From positions 496,001 through 560,000 of the forward strand of contig OZ242200.1 in assembly GCA_965205995.1 (NCBI GenBank): DNA of 64,000 nucleotides. The letters are read 5' to 3'. Positions 45,646 to 53,896 of the stretch are shown here, in pieces. Each line of letters opens with the position of its first letter. The first letter of the stretch is position 1. Made by a program: the position numbers and the translations under genes. Under the pieces are notes generated by a model. That model was not told the origin of the DNA. It saw only the letters and a program-made list of their open reading frames with translations, and made no database searches. This DNA comes from MPNO01 sp965205995. GTDB lineage: Bacteria > Pseudomonadota > Alphaproteobacteria > MPNO01.

Positions 45646-46674
45646 TCAGCCGCTTGCCTTCTCGGCTTCAGTATAGAACGCATCGGCGTGGCAGTCCCTG
45701 CGCGCAAGGCCGAGGGCGAGCAGGCGTTCGGTACAGGAATCCACCATGACCGGCGGGCCGGCGAGATAGGCCTTGAACCCGTCGAGGTCGGCGAAATCGG
45801 CCGCGAGCGCGTCGGCGAGCCAGCCGGTGCGCCGCGCCGTCGGCCCGTCGGGCTCGGACAGCACCGTGACGATTCGCAGATTGGGGTGACGCGCGGCAAG
45901 CGCGGCGAATTGCGCTTCCAGATAGACGTCGCGTTCCGCCCGGGCGCCGAAATAGAGAAACATGTCCTGCCGGGCGCCCCCGGCGAGCGCGCTCTCGGCG
46001 ATCGACGCGATCGGGGCGAGGCCGGAGCCGCCCGCCACCAGCAATATCGGTCCCCGGTGGTTCGCGCGGTAGTGGGCGGTTCCCATCGGGCCCGAGACCG
46101 AGACCGGATCGCCGATCGCCAGCGTTTCCAGGACATGGCGGGTGACCTGGCCGCCGGAAACCAGGCGGACATGGAATTCCAGACGCCCGGCGCCCGGCGC
46201 CGAGGCCATCGAGAAATCGCGCGGCGGCAGGCCGTCGAAGGCGAGGGCGGCGTATTGCCCGGCGGTGAAGTCGAACGGCCCGCCGCCCTCGATGTCGAGG
46301 GTGAGGATGCGGATGTCGTGGGTCGCGCGGCCGATCGCGGCGATGCGGCAATCGAGGCGGCGGCTCGCATGCACCGCAACCTCCTCCGCCTCTACGGGCT
46401 CGACCGTGCAGTCCGACCAGGGCACCGAGCGGCAGGCGAGGATCAGCCCACGTTCGCGCTCCTCCTCGTCGAGCGCGTAAGCGGAATAGGGCGCCATCTC
46501 GACATCGCCGGCGATCAAGTGCGACTTGCAGCCGCCGCAATTGCCCGACCGGCAGCCATGCGGGTAGTCGAGTTCCCGCGCCAGCGCGGTTTCCAGAATC
46601 GTACGCCCCGGGGGCACGTCGATCTCCGCCCAGAGCGCCCCGCCGGGCTTGTTCAGACTGACCCGATAGTTCAT
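45646..46674 (-). CDS. Ferredoxin-NAD(P)H oxidoreductase, oxygenase electron transfer component
   Basis: A 342-residue class IB-type reductase. The N-terminal plant-type ferredoxin has CRSGNCGGCKSHL and a later Cys (LACRS); the FAD domain has RDFSMAS; the NAD domain has GGSGLAPI. Domain order is [2Fe-2S]-FAD-NAD as in BenC and PaaE-like variants. It supplies electrons to the diiron and/or Rieske oxygenase downstream. A possible promoter (TGGACA, 17 bases, GATATA at 46681-46709) lies just upstream, close enough that the message may be nearly leaderless. Confidence 0.92.
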   Translation of the reverse strand: MNYRVSLNKPGGALWAEIDVPPGRTILETALARELDYPHGCRSGNCGGCKSHLIAGDVEMAPYSAYALDEEERERGLILACRSVPWSDCTVEPVEAEEVAVHASRRLDCRIAAIGRATHDIRILTLDIEGGGPFDFTAGQYAALAFDGLPPRDFSMASAPGAGRLEFHVRLVSGGQVTRHVLETLAIGDPVSVSGPMGTAHYRANHRGPILLVAGGSGLAPIASIAESALAGGARQDMFLYFGARAERDVYLEAQFAALAARHPNLRIVTVLSEPDGPTARRTGWLADALAADFADLDGFKAYLAGPPVMVDSCTERLLALGLARRDCHADAFYTEAEKASG

Positions 46675-46738
46675 TTCTCCTATATCGAGCCCGGCGCCCG
46701 GATTGTCCACCGGCCGGGCCGGGGAGGCGGAAAAGACG

Positions 46739-48277
46739 ATGCTGATCGGCGATATCCTGTCCGATGCGGCGGCGCGCCTGCCGGACAAGACGGCGGTCCG
46801 GATGGGCGGGTTCGAACAGAGCTTCATTGCGCTCGACCGCGCCGCCAACCGTGTCGGCAACGCCCTGGTCAGCGCCGGGTTCGGCAAGGGGCGCAATATC
46901 GGAATCCTTTCGCCCAATTGCCCGGAATATCCGGCGATCCATTTCGGCGCGGCGCGTTCGGGCGCGGTGCTGGCCCATCTGTCGACGCGGGTCTCGGACG
47001 GGGAAATCGAGCGCATCCTGGGCGGCACCGATATCGAGGCGCTGTTCGTCCATGAAAGCCTGGCGGCGAAGCTGCCGACGCTCCGCGGATCGTTGCCGGG
47101 GCTGCAGCGGATCGTGCTTGCCGGCGGCGCCGCGGCCGCCGGCGCGGCAGGCTTCGAGGAGTTCGTTGCCGATGCGTCCGAAGCCCCGCCGGCCGTCGAG
47201 ATCGCGCCCGGCGATCCCTGCCTGATCAATTTCACCGGCGGCACCACGGGGCTGCCCAAGGGGGTGGTGGCGAGCCACGAATCGCGGGCGATCGGGTCGG
47301 TGCGCGCGCGCCGCGAGTTCGCGCTCGAGGACGACGACGTGTTCTGCTGCTCGACCCCGCTGTTCCACATCGCCGGCCTGCTGGTCTGGTTCCAGACCGG
47401 AATCCTCAACGGCAACACGCAAGTGCTGATGCCCGGCTGGGACGCCGGCGAGTTCATCAGGCTGGTGGCGGAGGAGGGGGTCACGGCGGCCTTCCTGGTT
47501 CCCACCCAGATCAACGCGGTGATCGGCCATCCCGGCTTCTCTGCGGAGCGCCTCAAGGGGTGGCGGTATTGCAATTTCGGCGGCGCGCCGATGCCGGGCG
47601 CGCTTCCGGAACGGATGATGGCGGCGCTCCCCCATGTGAAATGGGTGGAGCAGTACGGCCAGTCCGAGACCGGGAATCTCACCGTCCGCCCGCCCCAATT
47701 CGCCCGCTCCAAGATGGGCAGCGCCGGGCGCGCCTTCCGCGATGTCGATATCGCGATAGTCGACGCCGACGACCGGCCCCTGCCGCCGCGCGGGATCGGC
47801 GAGCTGGTCACCCGCGGCGCCCACTGCATGCTCGGCTACTACAAGGACCCCGGGGCCACCGCCGCGGTGACCGCCGCCGAGGGGTGGATCCGCACCGGCG
47901 ATGTCGGCTATCTCGACGAGGACGGGTTCCTGTTCCTCGTCGACCGGTCGCGGGACAAGATCGTATCGGGCGGCGAGAACGTCTTTCCGACCGAGATCGA
48001 GGACGCCCTCAGCCGGCACCCGGCGGTCAACGAATGCGCCGTGTTCGGCATCCCGGACGAGCGCTGGGGCGAGGTGCCGGCGGCCCATGTGGTGCTCGAA
48101 GCCGGGGCGCAGGCGGACGAGGAGACCCTGATCGCCTTCGTCGCCGGCCGCATCGCCCGCCACAAGCGGCCGCGCCATATCCGATTCGTCGACGGCATGC
48201 CCAAGACCCCCGTCGGCAAGATCCAGAAGAACCTGATCCGCGCGCCCTATTGGGAAGGGCGGGAGCGGGCCATCTGA
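46739..48277 (+). CDS. Acyl-CoA synthetase, AMP-binding (second copy)
   Basis: A 512-residue ANL-family CoA ligase. The FTGGTTGLPKG motif near residue 163, YGQSETG, and GENVFPTEIE near residue 415 are present, and a C-terminal lysine-bearing PVGKIQK is near the end. It is divergent from the oxygenase operon, with 64 bases between starts, and is followed by a fumarylacetoacetate-hydrolase-family gene after 20 bases. It probably supplies the CoA thioester on which the oxygenases act; this is inference. Different from the copy at 17.4 kb. Confidence 0.9.
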   Translation: MLIGDILSDAAARLPDKTAVRMGGFEQSFIALDRAANRVGNALVSAGFGKGRNIGILSPNCPEYPAIHFGAARSGAVLAHLSTRVSDGEIERILGGTDIEALFVHESLAAKLPTLRGSLPGLQRIVLAGGAAAAGAAGFEEFVADASEAPPAVEIAPGDPCLINFTGGTTGLPKGVVASHESRAIGSVRARREFALEDDDVFCCSTPLFHIAGLLVWFQTGILNGNTQVLMPGWDAGEFIRLVAEEGVTAAFLVPTQINAVIGHPGFSAERLKGWRYCNFGGAPMPGALPERMMAALPHVKWVEQYGQSETGNLTVRPPQFARSKMGSAGRAFRDVDIAIVDADDRPLPPRGIGELVTRGAHCMLGYYKDPGATAAVTAAEGWIRTGDVGYLDEDGFLFLVDRSRDKIVSGGENVFPTEIEDALSRHPAVNECAVFGIPDERWGEVPAAHVVLEAGAQADEETLIAFVAGRIARHKRPRHIRFVDGMPKTPVGKIQKNLIRAPYWEGRERAI

Positions 48278-48297
48278 ACCCCTGAACCTGGAGGACA

Positions 48298-49305
48298 ATG
48301 ATGAACGGAAGCCAATTTTCGCTTGCCACCTTTTCCGGCGGACCCGCGGGGCCGTTCGCGGCGATCGTCCTCGGTGAAACGGCCTTCTCGATCGCCGGGA
48401 TCTACCCCGCCTATCGCGACAGCGCGCGCGGCAAGGCCGGCCCGCTGACCGCGACCGCCGGCATCCAGGAGATGCTGGAAGGCTGGGACCACAATTTCCC
48501 GGTGCTCCAGGAGATCGTCGCCTTCATCGAGGAGGAGGGCGCGGACAGCGACCGCTTCGCCGCCGTCTCGGGCGCGGTCGACGGCCTCCGCGCGATGCCG
48601 CCGGTGCTGCGCCCCGGAAAGATATTGAACGCGGCGCAGAATTTTCAGGAACATGTGGACGAGATGATCCGCGCCGGCAACTCGCCCAAGGACGGGCCGC
48701 GCTTCACCGGCGACCGGTCGACCTCGATGCCCTATCTGTTCCTCAAGGCCTCCGGCGTGCTCGCCGGCGCCCATGACGACATCGCCATCCCGCGCGGCAT
48801 GGAGAAGATCGACTGGGAGGCCGAGATCGCCTGCACGATCTGGAAGCGGGGCGGGCGGATAAGCGCGGAGCACGCGCTCGACCACGTCGCCGGGTTCATG
48901 ACCACCAACGACGTCTCGTGCCGCGACCTGAACATGCGGCCTGACCGCCCCGGGCTGCGCTCGGACTGGTTCGGCGGCAAGAGCCACAACAATTTCGCGC
49001 CGATGGGGCCGGTGCTGATGCCGACGGCCTTCGTCGGGGATCACATGAACCTGTTCATCCGCCTCGCGGTCAACGGCGAGATCAAGCAGGACGGCAACAC
49101 CTCGCAGTTCATCTACACGCCCGAGGAGCAGATCGAATTCGCCTCCAGCATCGCCGAGGTCGAGGTCGGCGACATCTTCGTCTGCGGCACCTGCGGCGGC
49201 GTCGGCATGGGAACCGGCACCTTCCTCAATGTGGGCGACGTGATGGAGACCGAAGTCGAGGGTCTCGGCAAGATGACCAACCGACTGGTCGAAGACAGCG
49301 ATTGA
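48298..49305 (+). CDS. Fumarylacetoacetate hydrolase family protein
   Basis: A 335-residue FAH-family enzyme. The metal ligands are in the DWEAEIACTIW and NDVSCRDLN regions, as in the family that hydrolyses or decarboxylates beta-diketo acids after ring cleavage. Two adjacent ATGs (48298, 48301) could start it; a GGAGG site precedes both. It is the last gene of the CoA-ligase unit and fits ring-fission product processing. Exact substrate is not assignable. Confidence 0.88.
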   Translation: MMNGSQFSLATFSGGPAGPFAAIVLGETAFSIAGIYPAYRDSARGKAGPLTATAGIQEMLEGWDHNFPVLQEIVAFIEEEGADSDRFAAVSGAVDGLRAMPPVLRPGKILNAAQNFQEHVDEMIRAGNSPKDGPRFTGDRSTSMPYLFLKASGVLAGAHDDIAIPRGMEKIDWEAEIACTIWKRGGRISAEHALDHVAGFMTTNDVSCRDLNMRPDRPGLRSDWFGGKSHNNFAPMGPVLMPTAFVGDHMNLFIRLAVNGEIKQDGNTSQFIYTPEEQIEFASSIAEVEVGDIFVCGTCGGVGMGTGTFLNVGDVMETEVEGLGKMTNRLVEDSD

Positions 49306-49324
49306 TCGGCGGCGGCGTGGCGTC

Positions 49325-49468
49325 CCTCGATACGGCCCTTCGGGCCTACTCGGGATGAGGCCTCGATACGGCCCTTCGGGCCTACTCGGGATGAGGGGGA
49401 TTTTCGGCCGCCCAAAACCCATCCCTCACCCTGAGTAGCCCCGGGCTTGATCCGGGGCGTATCGAAGG
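49325..49468. repeat. Cluster of three palindromic repeat elements
   Basis: Two identical 36-base units lie head to tail at 49325-49360 and 49361-49396. A third, inverted and 45 bases long, is at 49424-49468. All share the flanks CCTCAYCCYGAGTAG and CGTATCGARGG, read in the orientation of the third copy. The interior differs: a GGCCC/GGGCC hairpin in the first two, and a CCCCGG/CCGGGG hairpin around GCTTGAT in the third. Conserved flanks with replaceable hairpins resemble REP-type or small palindromic mobile elements of Alphaproteobacteria. They may form RNA hairpins at the end of the CoA-ligase operon. Confidence 0.8.
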
Positions 49469-49513
49469 GCGCGCCTCGGCGTCGTTGGCGGTTCCAAGAA
49501 AAACGGACGCGCT

Positions 49514-49705
49514 CTAGGGACGCACGCCGATCCGGGGAATCGTGGAAGACATGGCATCCTCCACCCCCTGGAGATGGTAGTGCCAAGGAGAAAAGACGTA
49601 GTCGAAAAGCACCGTTACCACGACAGCCAGGACGAGAAGGACAAGAAAAACCTTGACACCGTTGCGGGGGTTTTTCGCCAGCGCGAGAGGGGATCCTATC
49701 TTCAC
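49514..49705 (-). CDS. Small membrane protein, 63 residues
   Basis: A short protein with one strong transmembrane helix (about residues 17-37, rich in Val and Leu) and a periplasmic-looking tail with a WHYH segment. GTG start at 49705 is preceded by GAGGAGA with good spacing, which supports expression. No family is recognised. It lies in a stretch of lower GC than the surrounding genes. Confidence 0.5.
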   Translation of the reverse strand: MKIGSPLALAKNPRNGVKVFLVLLVLAVVVTVLFDYVFSPWHYHLQGVEDAMSSTIPRIGVRP

Positions 49706-50052
49706 CGACGTCTCTCCTCGGACACCGCGCCGTACACATTGCCGCCGGTCCGGCGGCGCGACTGCCTACACACGTTTGGGAAGAGCGAAACCTCTTTTAC
49801 CGCAAAACCAGAGCTCTGGGGAGGACAGGCTGCGTAACCGCCACGCGACGGTCAGGTTTCGTCTCCGGTCCCTTGCTCTTCTAACTTGGCGAAAGGACCA
49901 TATTCCATTTGGTCATGGCCGGCGCGGAGGATCCATTAACGTTTTAGTGTGTTGCCGCCTCAAGCGAAAACCCTCCGCTCCGCGCCCCGCGGTCGGCTCC
50001 TGTCGATAGGACGACGGGGGTAAAGGCAGCAGTCCGCCGGAACCGGACAGGC
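49706..50052. other. Lower-GC spacer without recognised gene
   Basis: Roughly 350 bases between the small membrane protein start and the AsnC-like gene stop. The composition is visibly richer in A and T than the rest, with a short dyad GACCA-N9-TGGTC at about 49897-49915. No tRNA, repeat of the 49.3-kb element, or convincing reading frame was found. It may hold the promoter of the small protein; otherwise I see nothing identifiable. Confidence 0.4.
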
Positions 50053-50295
50053 CTAGCTGAACGCCTTGAAGGTGATCAGGGTAAACGTGTCCTTCACCCC
50101 GGGGAGGAGCTGGACCTGCTGGGTGATGAAGTGGCCGATGTCCTGGTCATCGTTCAGATAGAACTTCATCAAAAGGTCGAACTGGCCTGATATAGAATGG
50201 ATTTCCGAGGCCTGGTCGATCTGTTCTATCGCCTCGGCCGCGACCGTGTAAGCCTGGCCGAGCTCGCACTTGACCATGACGAAAACGGTCTGCAT
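50053..50295 (-). CDS. Stand-alone Lrp/AsnC ligand-binding domain protein
   Basis: An 80-residue protein consisting only of the alpha-beta sandwich (RAM) ligand-binding domain of the Lrp/AsnC family (start MQTVFVMVKCELG; centre ISGQFDLLMKFYLNDD). The DNA-binding helix-turn-helix is missing, which is normal for the small stand-alone RAM proteins that sense amino acids and form dimers or octamers. It is immediately downstream of rhlE, with the ATG touching the rhlE stop, so co-transcribed. Confidence 0.87.
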   Translation of the reverse strand: MQTVFVMVKCELGQAYTVAAEAIEQIDQASEIHSISGQFDLLMKFYLNDDQDIGHFITQQVQLLPGVKDTFTLITFKAFS

Positions 50296-51650
50296 CAGCC
50301 TGCCTCGCCGGTCCCGCCGGGCCTCAGCAGGAAGGCGGGGACGTGGCCGCCCATGCCGACCACGGATTCGGCCGGCTCTTTGTCCGGCCGGCGCCTCGGG
50401 CGCCTCGGCGGCGCGGGTTTCGGCGCGGGGACGCTTGCGAGCTTCTTTTCGGGCTTCGCCTTGCCCTTGCCCCTCGGCGAACGCGGCGCGCGGGTCCGTT
50501 TCGCCACCGGTTCCCCGAGCCCGTTGGCTTCGAGCCCGGCAACCTCGAACCCGGGTATCTCCTTGCCGAGCATTTTGGCGATGGCGGCGACCGCTTCGGC
50601 ATCCTCCGGCGTCGCGATGGTGAAGGCGCGGCCTTCCTTGCCGGCCCGGCCGGTGCGGCCGATCCGGTGGATGTAGTCCTCGGGGTTGTAGGGGACGTCG
50701 AAATTGAAGACGTGGGAGAGATCGACGATATCGAGCCCGCGCGCGGCGACGTCGCTGGCGACGAGGATTCGCACCTCGTTGTTGCGGAACGCCTCCAGGG
50801 TCTGCAGGCGGACCGGCTGCGCCATGTCGCCGTGCAGCGCGGACACCGCGAAGCCGTGTTTCCTGAGCGAGCGGTAGAGGGTGTCGACATCTCGCTTGCG
50901 GTTGCAGAAGACCAGCGCGTTCTGCACGTCCTCGCTCTCGATGATGCGGCGCAGCGCCTCCCGCTTGTCGCCCGTCCCGACCACGGCGAGGCGCTGGATC
51001 ACCGTTTCCGCCGGGCTCGCCGGCGGCGCGACGTGAATTTCCTTCGGGTTCATCAGGAAGGCGTCGGCAAGGCGGCGGATTTCCTTCGGCATGGTCGCCG
51101 AGAAGAACAGGGTCTGGCGGATCTTCGGCAATTGCCCGACGATTTTCTCGACATCGGGGATGAACCCCATGTCGAGCATCCGGTCGGCCTCGTCGATCAC
51201 CAGAACCTTGATGTCGCTCATCAGGATCCTGCCGCTCTCGAAATGATCGATCAGGCGGCCCGGCGTGGCGATCAGCACGTCGACGCCGCGGCCGAGCTTT
51301 TTCGACTGGTCGCCCATCGAGACGCCGCCGATCAGCAGCGCCTGGTTGAGCTTGTGAAACTTGCCGTATTCGTCGAAGTTCTTCGAGATCTGCATCGCCA
51401 GTTCGCGCGTCGGCGTCAGGATCAGCGAGCGCGGCATGCGCGCCCGGGCCCGCCCGGAAGACAGGATCTCGATCATCGGCAGGACGAAGGAGGCGGTCTT
51501 GCCCGTCCCCGTCTGGGCGCAGCCCAGGATGTCGCGCCCGGTCAGCGCGGCGGGGATCGATTGTTGCTGGATCGGTGTCGGCGTTGTGTAGCCGACATCC
51601 GAAATCGCCCGAAGGACGTCGGGGCTGAGCCCCAGTTCATCAAAACTCAT
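50295..51650 (-). CDS. rhlE: DEAD-box RNA helicase, RhlE type
   Basis: A 451-residue ATP-dependent RNA helicase. It carries the Q motif near residue 23, Walker A AQTGTGKT, the DEAD motif (IDEADRMLDMGF), SAT, and HRIGRTGRAG motifs in order. The C-terminal tail is rich in Arg, Lys and Pro, as in RhlE/RhlB-type proteins that act in RNA degradation and ribosome assembly. A TGTCAA (complement TTGACA) lies about 75 bases upstream of the start and may be part of its promoter. Confidence 0.93.
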   Translation of the reverse strand: MSFDELGLSPDVLRAISDVGYTTPTPIQQQSIPAALTGRDILGCAQTGTGKTASFVLPMIEILSSGRARARMPRSLILTPTRELAMQISKNFDEYGKFHKLNQALLIGGVSMGDQSKKLGRGVDVLIATPGRLIDHFESGRILMSDIKVLVIDEADRMLDMGFIPDVEKIVGQLPKIRQTLFFSATMPKEIRRLADAFLMNPKEIHVAPPASPAETVIQRLAVVGTGDKREALRRIIESEDVQNALVFCNRKRDVDTLYRSLRKHGFAVSALHGDMAQPVRLQTLEAFRNNEVRILVASDVAARGLDIVDLSHVFNFDVPYNPEDYIHRIGRTGRAGKEGRAFTIATPEDAEAVAAIAKMLGKEIPGFEVAGLEANGLGEPVAKRTRAPRSPRGKGKAKPEKKLASVPAPKPAPPRRPRRRPDKEPAESVVGMGGHVPAFLLRPGGTGEAG

Positions 51651-51770
51651 TGATTCTCGGAAAAAACTGCGACACAGGTCCCTGGTCGCCCATTGCTGCT
51701 CATCATTTGGTCCTTCCGGCCCGCTTTGTCAAACATCCGGCGCAAGAAGACGCAAGAAGACGTGGTGGCC

Positions 51771-53744
51771 TCAGACATCGAGCTCGCCCGCGGCATCGGC
51801 GCGGTCGCGGATGAAGGCGAGCCGATGCTCCGGTTTCCGGCCCATCAACTGCTCCACCAGGGCCGCCGTCTCTTCGATGCCGGCACCCGCCTCTCCGTTG
51901 GCGATGCCGATCCGGTAGAGGACGCGCCGCGCCGGGTCCATCGTGGTCTCGCGGAGCTGTCCCGGCGGCATCTCGCCGAGCCCCTTGAAGCGGCTCACCT
52001 CGATCTTGCCGCGGCCGCCGAAATGCTCGGCGATCAGGCGGTCGCGATCGCCGTCGTCCCTCGCATACAGCGTGTGCCCGCCCTGGCTGACCCGGTAGAG
52101 CGGCGGCGCGGCGAGATAGAGATGGCGGTTCGCGATCAGCCCCGGCATCTCGCGGAAGAAGAAGGTCATCAGCAGCGCGGCGATATGCGCCCCGTCGACA
52201 TCGGCGTCGGTCATGATGATGACGCGCTCGTAGCGCAGCTTGCCGTCGTCGTAGTCGCTCCCCCTGCCGCAGCCAAGCGCCTGGACGAGGTCGGCGAGAT
52301 CCTGGTTCTGGCGGAGCTTCTCGATCGACGCGCTGGCGACGTTGAGGATCTTGCCGCGGAGCGGCAGGATCGCCTGGGTCTCCCGGTTGCGCGCCTGTTT
52401 CGCCGAGCCGCCCGCCGAATCGCCCTCGACGAGAAAGATCTCGGTCCCCTGGGCCGAGGCGCGGCTGCAATCGGTGAGCTTGCCCGGGAGCCGTATCCGC
52501 CGCGTCGGGGTCTTGCGCGCGAAGGCGCGGTCCTGCTTGCGGCGCAGCCGGTCTTCCGCGCGTTCCACGATATGCTCGAGCAGCGCGTTGGCGCTGGCCG
52601 GATCGCCGGTCAGGAAGTGATCGAAATGGTCCTTGACGGCGGTGTCGACCTGCCTGGCGGTGGATGCGGTCGACAGCCGGTCCTTGGTCTGGCCCTGGAA
52701 CACCGGGTCGGGGATGAACACCGAGAGCAGCCCGCAGGCGCCGCCGAGGACGTCGTCCCCCGCGATCTGGGCGGCGCGCTTGTTGCCGGTCAGCTCGCCA
52801 TAGGCCTTGAGCCCCCTGACCAGCGCCGCGCGGAGCCCGGTTTCATGCGTCCCGCCCTGCGGCGTCGGTACGGTGTTGCAGTAGGAGCGGAAGAACCGCG
52901 GCCCGTTCTCCGGCCAGGCGATCGCCCATTCCGCGCGGCCGCCGCCGTTGAGCCCGGCCTCGCCGGTAAACGGGCGGACGCCGATCAGCGCGGCGTCCGA
53001 GAGCGTGTCGGCAAGATCGTCGGCAAGCCCGCCCGGGAAGCACAGCGTCTCCTGGGCCGGGATTTGCGGGTGCTCGCGCCTGCGTTCCTCGGCGCAGCGC
53101 CAGCGGATCTCGACCCCCTTCGACAGATAGGCCTTCGAGCGGGCGAGGGTGTAGAGCCGGTCGGCGCGGAGAGCCGCGGTGTCGCCGAAAATCTTCGGGT
53201 CCGGGTGGAATTGCACCGAGGTGCCGCGCCGGTTCTTCGCGCTTCCCCGGTTGCTGAGCGGGCCGGTCGCCTTGCCGCGCGAATAGCTCTGCGCCCACAG
53301 CGTCCGGTCGCGCGCCACCTCGACTGTCATCCGGTCGCTCAGCGCGTTGACCACCGAGATCCCGACGCCGTGCAGCCCGCCCGCGGTCTTGTAGATCTCG
53401 CCGCCGAACTTGCCGCCGGCGTGGAGGGTCGTCATGACGACTTCGAGGGCCGATTTGTCGGCGAATTTGGGATGCGGCTCGACCGGGATGCCGCGGCCGT
53501 TGTCGCGCACCGTGACCGACCCGTCGGCTTCGAGCGCGAGCTCGATCCAGCTCGCATGCCCGGCCACCACCTCGTCCATCGCATTGTCGAGCACTTCGGC
53601 CGGCAAATGGTGCAGCGCCGCCTCGTCGGTGCCGCCGATATACATGCCGGGACGGCGGCGCACCGGTTCGAGGCCTTCGAGGACCTCGATATCGCGGGCC
53701 GAGTAGCGCTCGGCGCTGGCGGGTTTGGCGACGGTGCGCGGCAT
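51771..53744 (-). CDS. parE: DNA topoisomerase IV subunit B
   Basis: A 657-residue GHKL ATPase and TOPRIM protein. ATPase motifs DNGRGIPVEP and GGLHGVGISVVNA, then the TOPRIM EGDSAGGSAKQARNRETQ with LPLRGKILNV, are characteristic of type IIA topoisomerase B subunits. Length and the absence of the GyrB insertion favour ParE. It decatenates daughter chromosomes with ParC, whose gene is not in the window. The ATG at 53742-53744 fits the ParE N-terminus; a longer open frame has no similarity. Confidence 0.93.
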   Translation of the reverse strand: MPRTVAKPASAERYSARDIEVLEGLEPVRRRPGMYIGGTDEAALHHLPAEVLDNAMDEVVAGHASWIELALEADGSVTVRDNGRGIPVEPHPKFADKSALEVVMTTLHAGGKFGGEIYKTAGGLHGVGISVVNALSDRMTVEVARDRTLWAQSYSRGKATGPLSNRGSAKNRRGTSVQFHPDPKIFGDTAALRADRLYTLARSKAYLSKGVEIRWRCAEERRREHPQIPAQETLCFPGGLADDLADTLSDAALIGVRPFTGEAGLNGGGRAEWAIAWPENGPRFFRSYCNTVPTPQGGTHETGLRAALVRGLKAYGELTGNKRAAQIAGDDVLGGACGLLSVFIPDPVFQGQTKDRLSTASTARQVDTAVKDHFDHFLTGDPASANALLEHIVERAEDRLRRKQDRAFARKTPTRRIRLPGKLTDCSRASAQGTEIFLVEGDSAGGSAKQARNRETQAILPLRGKILNVASASIEKLRQNQDLADLVQALGCGRGSDYDDGKLRYERVIIMTDADVDGAHIAALLMTFFFREMPGLIANRHLYLAAPPLYRVSQGGHTLYARDDGDRDRLIAEHFGGRGKIEVSRFKGLGEMPPGQLRETTMDPARRVLYRIGIANGEAGAGIEETAALVEQLMGRKPEHRLAFIRDRADAAGELDV

Positions 53745-53853
53745 CAGGGCACGGGCTACGGGACCGGGACATCGGTTCCGGAAACGCAGGATATGGTATT
53801 CAGTCGCTTCCGGACGACAAGACCGTGTAGCACCGCGCCGGCGTCGAAGCAAG

Positions 53854-53880
53854 AGGTCCGGCCCAAAGCGGGCCGGACCT
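53854..53880 (-). terminator. Hairpin terminator downstream of glnA
   Basis: A perfect inverted repeat with an 11-base stem (AGGTCCGGCCC / GGGCCGGACCT) and 5-base loop lies 16 bases after the glnA stop. There is no long U-run, so termination may need Rho or be partial. It separates glnA from parE. Confidence 0.6.
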
Positions 53881-53896
53881 GGCAGTAAAACCGGAC

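Noticed and set aside
49325..49396. Two 36-base direct repeats that resemble CRISPR repeats
   Set aside because: They touch each other without a spacer, and a third inverted copy with a different core lies near. No cas genes are present.
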